From: Paracoccus sp. MC1862
Lineage (GTDB): Bacteria > Pseudomonadota > Alphaproteobacteria > Rhodobacterales > Rhodobacteraceae
Assembly (NCBI RefSeq): GCF_016617715.1
Contig: NZ_CP067225.1
Coordinates: 1,364,001-1,428,000, forward strand
Length of the DNA: 64,000 nucleotides
Direction: 5' to 3'
Each line of letters begins with the position of its first letter. Position 1 is the stretch's first letter. Under the pieces are notes generated by a model, which was not told the DNA's origin, made no database searches, and worked only from the letters and a program-made list of their open reading frames with translations. This document shows, in pieces, positions 46,890-56,072 of this stretch. A program made the position numbers and the translations under genes.

Positions 46890-47918
46890 TTACGCCGCTG
46901 CGACCGGAGATTGGTAGATGCCACCCCGAGCCATCAAGGCCCAGACGATCCGCGCCATCTTGTTCGCCAAAGCCACCCGCACCAGCATCGGTGGCTTGCG
47001 CAACAGCAGGCTGCCCAGCCATGTTCCGGGCTGCGCTTCCTTGTGAACGTTACGTTTGATCACCACGCTGTTGGCGCCAATGATCAGCAGGCGTCGCAGG
47101 GATCGTTCGCCCATTCTGGTCGTTGCTCCGAGACGTTGCTTGCCGCCGGTCGAATGCTGCCGAGGCACAAGACCAAGCCAGGCGGCAAAGTCGCGTGCCT
47201 TGCGGAACGTCTCGGGTGGCGGCGCCAGAACAGCGATGGCCGTGGCAATCAGCGGCCCGATGCCCGGCACCGTCATCAGTCGCCGGGCGACGTCATTCTC
47301 CTTGGCGCGCCGGGCGATCTCGGCATCGAGCTTCCTGATCTCTGCCTCCAGATGCGTGAGTGCCGCGATCAAAGCCTTCAGCGTGGGGACGGCATCAGCA
47401 GGGAGAGCGCCATCCGGATCCTCCACGATCGCGATCAGCCGCGCAGCGTTGGCCGCTCCCTGTGGCACGATCTGACCGAACTCGGTCAGATGGCCGCGCA
47501 ATGCGTTGATCGCCTGCGTGCGCTGCCGGATCAGCAACTCCCGGACCCGGAAGACCATTGCCGCGCCCTGCGTCTCTTCGCTCTTGACCGGAACAAAGCG
47601 CATGGTGGGTCGCATAGCCGCCTCGCAGATGGCCTCGGCGTCCGCCATGTCATTCTTCTGGCGCTTCACAAACGGCTTCACATAGGCCGGCGGGATCAGC
47701 CGCACCTCATGCCCCAGCTTGCCAATTTCCCGGCCCCAGAAGTGAGCGCCGCCACAGGCTTCCATCGCCACGACGCAAGAGGGCAGCTGGCTGAAAAACT
47801 CCAGCACCTGCCCTCGCCGTATCTTCTTGCGCAGAACGGCTCGTCCTGCGCCGTCAGTTCCATGCACCTGGAATACATTCTTCGCCAGATCGAGCCCGAC
47901 CGTGATAATCTCCGACAT
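46890..47918 (-). CDS. IS1111-type DEDD recombinase, copy D
   Basis: Identical in translation to the other three copies, with both catalytic centres intact (DEDD residues and Ser256). With A and B it is one of three copies that keep the full 3' non-coding region, so it could supply both protein and guide RNA. Confidence 0.92.
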   Translation of the reverse strand: MSEIITVGLDLAKNVFQVHGTDGAGRAVLRKKIRRGQVLEFFSQLPSCVVAMEACGGAHFWGREIGKLGHEVRLIPPAYVKPFVKRQKNDMADAEAICEAAMRPTMRFVPVKSEETQGAAMVFRVRELLIRQRTQAINALRGHLTEFGQIVPQGAANAARLIAIVEDPDGALPADAVPTLKALIAALTHLEAEIRKLDAEIARRAKENDVARRLMTVPGIGPLIATAIAVLAPPPETFRKARDFAAWLGLVPRQHSTGGKQRLGATTRMGERSLRRLLIIGANSVVIKRNVHKEAQPGTWLGSLLLRKPPMLVRVALANKMARIVWALMARGGIYQSPVAAA

Positions 47919-47998
47919 GACCGCTCCCCTTTGTGGATCGTTGCAGACCCACCTTGGCACATCAGATGCCGTCGGGGGGCGGTCACATCATCAGAGCC

Positions 47999-48540
47999 AT
48001 GGCGACCTCGAGCACCTTGCCGTTTTCGGCTTTGCTCCGATGCCGGTGCTGATGGAGCTCGGTCGTCTCATGTCGGATCTGTCCGCCGTTTCGGTCTATG
48101 GTCGACATCGAGAGCCCAAGCCGGGCTGGACCTGGCCGAATGATCGTCCGCCGCTAAATTTCATCTGCTCACCCGGCAAGCAGGGCCCGAAGAAGGTGGT
48201 CCTCAAGCTTTCGGTGACGGCCGGCGTGTCCGATAACCGCGTCTTGAGCGCGCTGGAGGGAGAGGAGATCTCCATCTGGGAGATCCGGAGCAGCCGTCTC
48301 GGGGCAAGCGAGCTTCGGAACGAGGCCGATCTGGCCGAGTTCCGGGAGCTCGTCGGCAAGACATTTGACGTAATCCAAGACCAGCACGGAATGGACGTCG
48401 ATCTGTCTATCTTTCCGGCTGTCCCGGCAGCCTGCGCAATCGAGTTCGGCCGGAGCTGGCAACCAAAGGCTCATCCTGCCCTATCGATCTATGACCAAAT
48501 CACTGGGCAGGGCTTTGTCCATCGGCACGTGATCCGCTGA
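47999..48540 (+). pseudogene. SAVED-domain protein, 5' truncated (CBASS effector remnant)
   Basis: The reading frame from the edge of the IS5/IS1111 copy to 48540 gives about 180 residues of a SAVED domain. It reads FGFAPMPVLMELGRLMSD, then VSVYGRHREPKPGWTWP, and ends with SIFPAVPAACAIEFGRSW, PALSIYDQ and GQGFVHRH. SAVED domains bind cyclic oligonucleotides made by CD-NTases in CBASS anti-phage systems and switch on an attached effector, often a nuclease. The N-terminal effector part and the start codon are missing, removed at the IS5 junction. No CD-NTase gene is left in the window. Confidence 0.82.
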
Positions 48541-48579
48541 TCTTCGCGCATGGTTTCTGTCCTTCCATGCCTCGGGCGG

Positions 48580-48630
48580 TTCACTGCTCTTCCACCCGTC
48601 TCGAGCAAGCTCCGTGAGCGCACCCCGTTC
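48580..48630 (+). pseudogene. small istB remnant
   Basis: About 45 bases resemble the istB segment at 45590-45640 that encodes [13 protein letters not shown], with scattered changes and a frame break. It is a leftover of an older IS21 copy. Confidence 0.5.
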
Positions 48631-48922
48631 ACGGTCGGCACGCACGATGTTTTTTCGCAAGATCCAGTTCCATCGTGAACTGACCAACCTTGCGCTCGAG
48701 CGCGGAGATCCGGGTTCCACAGTCGGCTATGACGCTGGCTTCGGCCTCCTCATCATTCAACTCGCCGCGGTCGACCTGCGTCAGCCATAGCTGGATAAGG
48801 TTGGCGGAGATCTGGTGGGTGCGCCGCGCATCGCGCCAGCCGATTACCCCGGCGCGGATGTCCTGGCAGACCTGCAGCTTGAACGGCACTGAATGCCGAC
48901 GGTAGAGACCTCGTGACTTCAT
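48629..48922 (-). pseudogene. IS3-family orfA remnant
   Basis: A 97-codon frame: HSVPFKLQVCQDIRAGV, then ISANLIQLWLTQVDRGELNDEE, and an ALERKVGQFTMELDL coil, all typical of an IS3-family OrfA of a group different from the 12.3-kb copy. It breaks off at an A-run where the frameshift into orfB should be, and no orfB follows. Confidence 0.7.
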
Positions 48923-49018
48923 GAGCCTTCTCCGATCAAGGCCCGTTCAGCGTATCAGTTTCTCAGGATCCTGTGGTCCAGCCTGAAGGGTTCGCTCCAG
49001 ACGGCGCCTGATCTCCCA

Positions 49019-49180
49019 TGAGATGCGACCCATGTGACCCTTCTCCCTAGCACGGTGGGCGACGAGGACAGTGAAGTGATCCTTATGGGACTCTTGAACA
49101 TCATCCGGCGCATGGCGCTGAAGAAGATGTTGCCGATCAGTGAGACTGCGCGTCGAACTGGGCTGTCGCGCATAGTTCGT
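49019..49180 (+). pseudogene. IS21 left end and istA start, remnant
   Basis: MGLLNIIRRMALKKMLPI and ETARRTGLSR (from 49085) match the istA start at 43516, and the preceding bases resemble the IS21 terminal repeat with GACCCATGTGA. The match stops at about 49173. It is a diverged, truncated copy. Confidence 0.7.
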
Positions 49181-49301
49181 TCAGGATGGTCTCTCTCCCA
49201 TACGACACCCGCAACACCAACCTGTGACCCGAAGCCCGCGCCCTGCTCGTCAGCTCGGATGCTTCGGCTTCTCACTGTTTCGTGATTCTTCTAAGAAGAA
49301 T

Positions 49302-49333
49302 GCTTACAAAGCGCTTACACCCTCGTGCTTACA
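49302..49333. promoter_or_regulatory. putative integrase arm-type sites, right end
   Basis: GCTTACA occurs at 49302-49308, 49313-49319 and 49327-49333, about 50 bases inside the right attachment site. The first two copies are 11 bases apart, as at the left end. Confidence 0.5.
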
Positions 49334-49380
49334 CAGCCAAGCAGGGGGTGCGCTACACCACTAACCTATTGAAAGGAAAG

Positions 49381-49442
49381 TGGTGGGCGACCCTGGAATC
49401 GAACCAGGCATGGGTCTCCCCGGCGGAGTTACAGTCCGCTGC
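49381..49442 (-). repeat. attachment site within intact tRNA-Tyr (right end of island)
   Basis: Identical over 62 bases to 3794-3855. The element brought in a matching 3' end, so the tRNA gene stayed functional after integration. Confidence 0.95.
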
Positions 49443-49464
49443 CGCACCTTGCAGCACGTCGCCC
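49381..49464 (-). tRNA. tRNA-Tyr (anticodon GTA)
   Basis: The minus strand folds as a tRNA with acceptor GGGCGAC/GTCGCCC, anticodon stem GCGGA/TCCGC around CTGTAAC (anticodon GTA), a long variable arm as expected for bacterial tRNA-Tyr, T arm CCTGG-TTCGATT-CCAGG, and an encoded CCA. It serves as the integration site of the island. Confidence 0.95.
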
Positions 49465-49573
49465 GACGCCGGGGGTGATTAGCCCCGGCGCGGGCGCTGG
49501 TCAAGCGCTTCCGCACGGGCGCGCTTGCATCCCGCCCACACCCGCTGCAATCACCCGTGGGACAGGAGTTCGC

Positions 49574-50389
49574 ATGACCAATCCCCCCCGCCCCGCCCGG
49601 CCGAAGAAGCCCACATGGGTCATCGACAAGGAACGCGCGAAACGCGCCGCCGCGGCCGAAACGCTGTGGCTGTTCGGGCTGCACGCGGTCCGGGACGCGC
49701 TGATGAACCCGGCCCGCACGCGGCTGCGGCTGGTGCTGACGCGCAACGCCGCCGACCGGCTGGCGGATGCCGTGGCGGGTTCGGGAATGACCCCCGAGAT
49801 CGTCGATGCCCGCGTTTTCGACCGCGAGGTGCCGCTGGCCCCCGACAGCGTCCACCAAGGTGCTGCGGTCGAGGTCAGGCCGCTGGCATGGGGCAAGCTG
49901 GCCGATGTCGCTACCGAAGGCCCCGAGGGCACCCGCCCGCTGGTCGTGGCGCTGGACCGGGTGACCGATCCGCACAATGTCGGCGCGATCCTGCGCTCGG
50001 CCGAGGTCTTCGGGGCGCGGGCCGTGGTCGCCACCGCCCGCCATGCCGCGCCGGAAACCGGGGCGCTGGCCAAGACGGCCTCGGGGGCGCTGGAACGCCA
50101 GCCCTACCTGCGGGTCACGAACCTTGCCGAAGCGCTGACCGAGCTAAAGGACATGGGCTATGTCGTCCTCGGCTTGGACGGCACGGGCGATGCCACGCTG
50201 CCCGAGGCGCTGGCGGATCTGCCGGGTCGCGCGATCTGCCTTGTGCTGGGCGCCGAGGGGCCGGGCCTGCGGGAAAAGACGCGCGAAACCTGCGACCGGG
50301 TGGTGCGGATACCTTTCGCCGCCGGCTTCGGCTCGCTCAACGTGTCGAACGCGGCGGCCATTGCGCTGTATGCCGCAAGCACAGGTTGA
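49574..50389 (+). CDS. rlmB: SpoU-family RNA 2'-O-methyltransferase (RlmB/TrmH-like)
   Basis: A 271-residue SAM-dependent methyltransferase with the trefoil-knot SPOUT fold. It probably methylates the 2'-OH of a guanosine in 23S rRNA. The motifs are DRVTDPHNVGAILRSAEVFGA (motif 1), LVLGAEGPGLRE (motif 2) and IPFAAGFGSLNVSNAAAIALY (motif 3). The N-terminal substrate-binding domain is present (WLFGLHAVRDAL). The start at 49574 follows GGAG. It is the first core gene to the right of tRNA-Tyr. RlmB versus a related paralogue cannot be told apart with certainty. Confidence 0.85.
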   Translation: MTNPPRPARPKKPTWVIDKERAKRAAAAETLWLFGLHAVRDALMNPARTRLRLVLTRNAADRLADAVAGSGMTPEIVDARVFDREVPLAPDSVHQGAAVEVRPLAWGKLADVATEGPEGTRPLVVALDRVTDPHNVGAILRSAEVFGARAVVATARHAAPETGALAKTASGALERQPYLRVTNLAEALTELKDMGYVVLGLDGTGDATLPEALADLPGRAICLVLGAEGPGLREKTRETCDRVVRIPFAAGFGSLNVSNAAAIALYAASTG

Positions 50390-50496
50390 TCACGTCACGC
50401 GCGACTGTTGCGAGGTGGCCGCACGGCTCGTCACGTTGCGGCGAGCCGGGGCGGCGCGGCGTTGCGCGGCGGCCTGCGCGATGCGACATCGACCGC

Positions 50497-50991
50497 ATGT
50501 CCTTTGTCGATCGTCATTTGCAGTCCCGGCCTGTTTCCCTGATCGGATCGGCTTTGCGGCGACCGCCGCGCCCTGCCCGGCCGCTTCTGGCGCTGCTTGC
50601 CGCCGCCGCCATGGCCGCCGCGCCGCTGGCCCCGGCAGAGGCGCAGGCGCTGGGCGGCATGGACGCGGTCAGCCTGCGCGATGCGGGCCGGGTGGTGGGC
50701 GGCGAGCCCTCGATCTCGACCCACTGGAAGGGACATGAATGGCGCTTTGCCAATGAGGCCAACCGCGCTGCCTTCGAGGCCGATCCCCGCGCCTATGCCC
50801 CCGCCTTCGGCGGCAACTGCCCCGTGGCCCTGTCGGAAGGAGAGCGTCGCGCCGGCCAGCCGGATCTGTTCGTCGTCATCGGCCGGACGCTTTACCTGAC
50901 CAGCTCGCCCGAGGCGCGGCGGCGGCTTGGCGACGACCCGCAGGGCGTCCTGGACCGCGCCGCCAGCCAGTGGAAACGCATAGGTAGATAG
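50497..50991 (+). CDS. YHS-domain exported protein
   Basis: A 164-residue protein with a likely signal sequence: a basic Arg/Pro-rich start, then the hydrophobic LLALLAAAAMAAAPLAPAEA, cut after about residue 50. The mature part is YHS-like (HWKGHEWRFANEANRAAFEADPRAYAPAFGGNCPVALSEG). Such proteins are often linked to metal handling, but the role here is unknown. It ends before a CoA-binding protein gene on the same strand. Confidence 0.7.
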   Translation: MSFVDRHLQSRPVSLIGSALRRPPRPARPLLALLAAAAMAAAPLAPAEAQALGGMDAVSLRDAGRVVGGEPSISTHWKGHEWRFANEANRAAFEADPRAYAPAFGGNCPVALSEGERRAGQPDLFVVIGRTLYLTSSPEARRRLGDDPQGVLDRAASQWKRIGR

Positions 50992-51183
50992 AATCTTCAC
51001 GTTTTCGCGAGAAGGTTGGAACTTCGGCGGAATGATGCACATTTACATCATGAACCTGACCACGGAACGGTCTCGTTCAGATCACTGTCCCTCGTTCCGC
51101 GACTTGCGCCCGGTTTCGACCGGGCGCTTTTTCATTTGAAGCATGGCCTGTCCATGAAACGGAAAGCCCAAGGGGAACGCAGC

Positions 51184-51621
51184 ATGACCGCAGCCGACAT
51201 CGCCCGCATCGCATCCGAGACCCAGACCATTGCAATCGTTGGGCTGTCCCCCAAGCCCGAGCGGCCCAGCCATGGCGTCGCCCGCTTCCTGCAGGAGATG
51301 GGCTATCGCATCATTCCAGTGAACCCCGGCCATGCGGGCGAGACGATTCTGGGCGAGACGACCTATGCCTCGCTTTCGGACATTCCCGAATCGGAGGCCG
51401 TGGACATGGTGGACATCTTCCGCCGGTCCGATTCCGTGCCGCCGGTCGTGGACGAGGCGCTGGCCTGCCTGCCGGAGCTGAAGACGGTCTGGATGCAGAT
51501 CGGCGTCATGCACGAGGGTGCGGCGGAAAAGGCCCGTGCCGCCGGGATGACGGTGGTGCAGAACCGCTGCCCGGCGATCGACTTTCCGCGGGTCGGCGCG
51601 CGGGGTCCGGGACGGGGCTGA
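51184..51621 (+). CDS. CoA-binding protein, YccU-like
   Basis: A 145-residue Rossmann-fold protein of the CoA-binding (succinyl-CoA synthetase-like) family. It has TIAIVGLSPKPERPSHGVARFLQEMGY at the nucleotide-binding loop, and VDMVDIFRRSD and GAAEKARAAGM later. No enzyme activity is known for this small family. I chose the ATG at 51184 after AAGGGGA; an earlier in-frame ATG at 51154 is possible. It is complete. Confidence 0.8.
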   Translation: MTAADIARIASETQTIAIVGLSPKPERPSHGVARFLQEMGYRIIPVNPGHAGETILGETTYASLSDIPESEAVDMVDIFRRSDSVPPVVDEALACLPELKTVWMQIGVMHEGAAEKARAAGMTVVQNRCPAIDFPRVGARGPGRG

Positions 51622-51678
51622 GGCGAAAAGTCGCGCTTTCCCCTTTTCAACCGCGAAGGGGCGGGTATAGTCGCCGCC

Positions 51679-51783
51679 ATGACGCGGATCATGCCCATGG
51701 CCACGACGATCGACGCCGGCACCCAGCCGGGCGCCCGTTTGGTCGTGAATCTCCGCGGTCTGCTGCTTCTTACGCTGCGCTGA
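51679..51783 (+). CDS. leuL: leuA leader peptide
   Basis: A 34-codon frame between the CoA-binding gene and leuA. It ends with the leucine-rich run LRGLLLLTLR (six leucine codons in nine), directly before overlapping hairpins. This is the layout of an amino-acid attenuator: slow reading of Leu codons would decide which hairpin forms. I infer its role from position and codons; the ribosome site in front is weak. Confidence 0.7.
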   Translation: MTRIMPMATTIDAGTQPGARLVVNLRGLLLLTLR

Positions 51784-51826
51784 GCGGGTCCGCCGGGCCG
51801 CCGCTCAGTCAAGCGCAGCGCCCGGC
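51780..51826 (+). promoter_or_regulatory. leuA attenuator: alternative hairpins
   Basis: Hairpin 1 pairs CTGAGCGG (51780-51787) with CCGCTCAG (51801-51808). Hairpin 2 pairs GCCGGGC (51792-51798) with GCCCGGC (51820-51826) and is followed by CTTCTTCCCCC. They overlap, so only one can form. Hairpin 1 begins in the last sense codon of the leader peptide, where a ribosome would block it. Confidence 0.6.
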
Positions 51827-51856
51827 TTCTTCCCCCGACAGCCAGAAAGAAGCACC

Positions 51857-53437
51857 ATGACCACCACCGACACCCGCGATCCCGACCGCGTCATCATCTT
51901 CGACACCACCCTGCGCGACGGCGAGCAGTCGCCGGGCGCGACCATGTCCCATGCCGAAAAGCTGGAAATCGCCCAGATGCTGGACGAGATGGGCGTGGAC
52001 GTGATCGAGGCGGGCTTCCCAATCGCGTCCGAGGGCGACTTCGCCGCCGTCAGCGAGATCGCGAAGCAGGCGCAGACCTCGGTCATCTGCGGGCTGGCCC
52101 GCGCCCAGATCCCCGACATCGACCGCGCCTGGGCAGCGGTGCGCCATGCGCGCAGGCCGCGCATCCACACCTTCATCGGCACCTCGCCGCTGCACCGCGC
52201 CATCCCGAACCTGACGATGGACGAGATGGCCGACCGCATCCACCAGACGGTGACGCATGCCCGCAACCTCTGCGAGGACGTGCAATGGTCGCCGATGGAC
52301 GCGACGCGGACGGAACATGACTATCTCTGCCGCGTGGTGGAAATCGCCATCAAGGCCGGCGCCACCACGATCAACATCCCCGACACCGTCGGCTACACCG
52401 CGCCGCGCGAATCGGCGGCGCTGATCCGCATGCTGCTGGAACGGGTGCCGGGCGCCGACAGCGTGATCTTTGCCACCCACTGCCACGACGACCTTGGCAT
52501 GGCGACCGCGAACAGCCTCGCCGCCGTCGAGGCGGGTGCGCGGCAGATCGAATGCACCATCAACGGTCTGGGCGAGCGCGCCGGCAACACCGCGCTGGAA
52601 GAGGTGGTGATGGCGATGAAGGTGCGCCACGACATCATGCCCTTCACGACCGGCATCGACACGAAGAAGATCATGGGCATCTCGCGCCGGGTGGCGCAGG
52701 TCTCGGGCTTCCCCATCCAGTTCAACAAGGCCATCGTCGGCAAGAACGCCTTCCTGCACGAATCCGGCATCCACCAGGACGGCGTGCTGAAGAACGTCGA
52801 GACCTTCGAGATCATGAAGCCCGCCGACATCGGGCTGAACGAGACCAACATCGCCATGGGCAAGCATTCGGGCCGCGCCGCGCTGCGCGCCAAGCTGGCC
52901 GACCTTGGCTATGACATCAGCGCGAACCAGCTGAACGATGTCTTCGTGCGCTTCAAGGATCTCGCCGACCGCAAGAAAGAGGTTTATGACGACGATCTCG
53001 TCGCGCTGATGCAGGACAGCAGCGCCAATACCGACAGCGACTACCTGCAGGTGAAGAAGCTGCGCGTGGTCTGCGGCGGCGGAGAGCCCGCGATGGCCAC
53101 CCTGACCATGGTCGTGGGCGACCGGGAACAGACAGAGACGCGGCAGGGCGACGGCCCGGTGGACGCGGCCTTCAACGCCGTCGATGCGATGTTCCAGCAC
53201 CACGGGCGGCTGCAGCTTTACCAGGTCCATGCCGTGACCGAGGGCACCGACGCCCAGGCCACCGTCAGCGTGCGGATGGAGGAGGACGGCCGCATCGCCA
53301 CCGGGCAGGCGGCGGATACCGACACGATCCTCGCCAGCGCGAAAGCCTATGTCGGCGCGCTGAACCGGCTGAAGGTGCGGCGTGAAAAGACCGCGCCCGA
53401 TGCCGACACCAAGGCCGTCAGCATGTATTCCCACTGA
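51857..53437 (+). CDS. leuA: 2-isopropylmalate synthase LeuA
   Basis: The first enzyme of leucine biosynthesis, condensing acetyl-CoA with 2-oxoisovalerate. The 526-residue protein has the TIM-barrel start [19 protein letters not shown] with the metal-binding Asp, the [24 protein letters not shown] motif with the two His metal ligands, and the flexible linker. A C-terminal regulatory domain binds leucine for feedback inhibition. The leader peptide and hairpins upstream suggest it is also controlled by attenuation. A strong terminator follows. Confidence 0.95.
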   Translation: MTTTDTRDPDRVIIFDTTLRDGEQSPGATMSHAEKLEIAQMLDEMGVDVIEAGFPIASEGDFAAVSEIAKQAQTSVICGLARAQIPDIDRAWAAVRHARRPRIHTFIGTSPLHRAIPNLTMDEMADRIHQTVTHARNLCEDVQWSPMDATRTEHDYLCRVVEIAIKAGATTINIPDTVGYTAPRESAALIRMLLERVPGADSVIFATHCHDDLGMATANSLAAVEAGARQIECTINGLGERAGNTALEEVVMAMKVRHDIMPFTTGIDTKKIMGISRRVAQVSGFPIQFNKAIVGKNAFLHESGIHQDGVLKNVETFEIMKPADIGLNETNIAMGKHSGRAALRAKLADLGYDISANQLNDVFVRFKDLADRKKEVYDDDLVALMQDSSANTDSDYLQVKKLRVVCGGGEPAMATLTMVVGDREQTETRQGDGPVDAAFNAVDAMFQHHGRLQLYQVHAVTEGTDAQATVSVRMEEDGRIATGQAADTDTILASAKAYVGALNRLKVRREKTAPDADTKAVSMYSH

Positions 53438-53444
53438 ACCGGAC

Positions 53445-53469
53445 GGGGCGGCGCAGGCCGCCCCTTTCT
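53445..53469. terminator. intrinsic terminator between leuA and the rhodanese gene
   Basis: An 8-bp GC stem GGGGCGGC/GCCGCCCC (53445-53452, 53457-53464) with a GCAG loop, followed by TTTCT on the leuA strand. It lies between convergent genes and overlaps the rhodanese stop by two bases. Confidence 0.75.
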
Positions 53470-53845
53470 ATTGCTCGGTTTCCATCCCGGCATCGGCCGC
53501 CTGCTGGAAGCCGCCGAGGTTGTAGACGCTGTGATACCCCATCTCGGTCAGGGTCTGCCCCGCCAGCGCCGCGCGTCCACCCGATCCGCAGTAAAGCACC
53601 ATCGGCCGCGCCGGGTCGAAGGCCGGGTCGTGATACTTGCTTTCGCGATCCGCCCGGAACTCCAGCATCCCGCGCGACACCGCCGCCGCACCCTTCAGCC
53701 TGCCGGTCTTTTCGATCTCGGCCGAGTCGCGCAGATCGACCAGCAGCGCGTTTTCCTGCTCGACCAGCCGCCGCGCCTCGGTCGTGTCCACCTTGGGCAC
53801 AACGGCATTCGCCGCGTCGAGCATCTGTTGCACCGTCTTCGCCAT
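53468..53845 (-). CDS. single-domain rhodanese-like protein
   Basis: A 125-residue sulfurtransferase-fold protein with active-site Cys86 in the loop LYCGSGGRA. It has the usual LLVDLRDSAEI start and ends with GYHSVYNLGGF. It may move sulfane sulfur or act as a sensor. The gene converges on leuA and is divergent from the mre operon. It has no signal peptide. Confidence 0.85.
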   Translation of the reverse strand: MAKTVQQMLDAANAVVPKVDTTEARRLVEQENALLVDLRDSAEIEKTGRLKGAAAVSRGMLEFRADRESKYHDPAFDPARPMVLYCGSGGRAALAGQTLTEMGYHSVYNLGGFQQAADAGMETEQ

Positions 53846-53887
53846 GCGTCCTCTCCTTTACGTTGGAACCCGTGGGGGAAAGCCTAG

Positions 53888-55072
<1,185 letters not shown>

Positions 55073-55082
55073 GGCGGCCTGA

Positions 55083-56069
55083 ATGGCCCGCCGCGGCTAT
55101 GACTATGCCAGGCCGGTGCGCCGCATCCTCGTGGCGCTGCTGGTCATGGTGCTGATGGCGGTCTTCGTCTTCTGGCGCATCGACAGCCCGCGGGCGGAGC
55201 GGATGCGCGCGGCCGTCGTGGACCGTTTCCTGCCGTCGATGGACTGGGCGATGGTGCCGGTCACGGCCGCCAGCCGCATGGTCGCAAGCTTCCAGTCCTA
55301 CCAGCGGCTCTACGAGCAGAACCAGGAATTGCGGCGCGAATTGCAGCGGATGAGCGCCTGGAAAGAGGCCGCGGTCCAGTTGGAACAGGAAAACGCCAAG
55401 CTTCTGGCGCAGAACAACGTCCGGCTGGACCCGGCGCTGACGGGGGTCTCGGGCGTGGTGCTGGCCGACAGCGGCACCGCCTTCCGCCAGTCGGTGCTGC
55501 TGAACCGCGGGGCGCGCGACGGCATCCTCGAAGGCTGGGCCACGATGGACGGGCTGGGCCTTGTCGGCCGCATCTCGGGTGTGGGGGAAACCACCAGCCG
55601 GGTGATGCTGCTGACCGACCCCTCCTCGCGCCTGCCGGTGACGATCCAGCCCTCGGGGCAGCGGGCGCTGCTGACGGGGGACAACACCGCCCTGCCCTAC
55701 TTGGATTTCATGGAAAGCCCGGAAAACATCCGCCCCGGCGACCGCGTGATCACATCCGGTGACGGCGGGCTGTTCCCGCCGGGGCTGCTGGTGGGGCAGG
55801 CCGTCCAGACCACCGACCGGCGGATGCGGGTGCGGCTGGCGGCGGACTACGGCCGGCTGGAATTCCTGCGCGTCCTGCGCAGCCACCCGGCCGAGCAACT
55901 GGTGGACAGCGGCGTGCTGATCCTGCCGCCCGAGCCGGGGATGATCGGCCCGCAACTGCCGCAACCCGCCCCCACCCCCACCGACCAGGCCGCCGCGCTG
56001 GCGACCGCCCCCGTCCCCGCCCTGTCGCCCGCGCCCGAGGCCGACCGCGAAGCGCAGGCGAGCGACTGA
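55083..56069 (+). CDS. mreC: rod-shape protein MreC
   Basis: A 328-residue bitopic inner-membrane protein that links MreB to the periplasmic wall synthases. It has one N-terminal membrane segment (about residues 15-35), then a coiled coil, and a periplasmic beta domain with GVVLADSGTAFRQSVLLNRG and LVGRISGVGETTSRVMLLTDPSSRLP. The Pro/Ala-rich C-terminal tail is common in this group. It starts 10 bases after mreB. Confidence 0.93.
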   Translation: MARRGYDYARPVRRILVALLVMVLMAVFVFWRIDSPRAERMRAAVVDRFLPSMDWAMVPVTAASRMVASFQSYQRLYEQNQELRRELQRMSAWKEAAVQLEQENAKLLAQNNVRLDPALTGVSGVVLADSGTAFRQSVLLNRGARDGILEGWATMDGLGLVGRISGVGETTSRVMLLTDPSSRLPVTIQPSGQRALLTGDNTALPYLDFMESPENIRPGDRVITSGDGGLFPPGLLVGQAVQTTDRRMRVRLAADYGRLEFLRVLRSHPAEQLVDSGVLILPPEPGMIGPQLPQPAPTPTDQAAALATAPVPALSPAPEADREAQASD

Positions 56070-56072
56070 GCC

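Larger units (their letters stand above)
46629..47991 (-). mobile_element. IS1111-type element, copy D
   Basis: The full 1,363-bp element, in the same place and orientation relative to the IS5 repeat as copies A and B. Its left end, with the IS5 GGCTCTG, abuts the broken SAVED-domain gene at 47999. Confidence 0.88.
45948..47998 (-). repeat. 2,051-bp inverted repeat, right copy
   Basis: Same sequence and breakpoints as 33007-35057, in inverse orientation. It contains the truncated IS5 gene and IS1111 copy D in the left IS5 terminal repeat (TTGCACAAAT complement at 46619-46628; CAGAGCC at 47992-47998). Confidence 0.9.
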
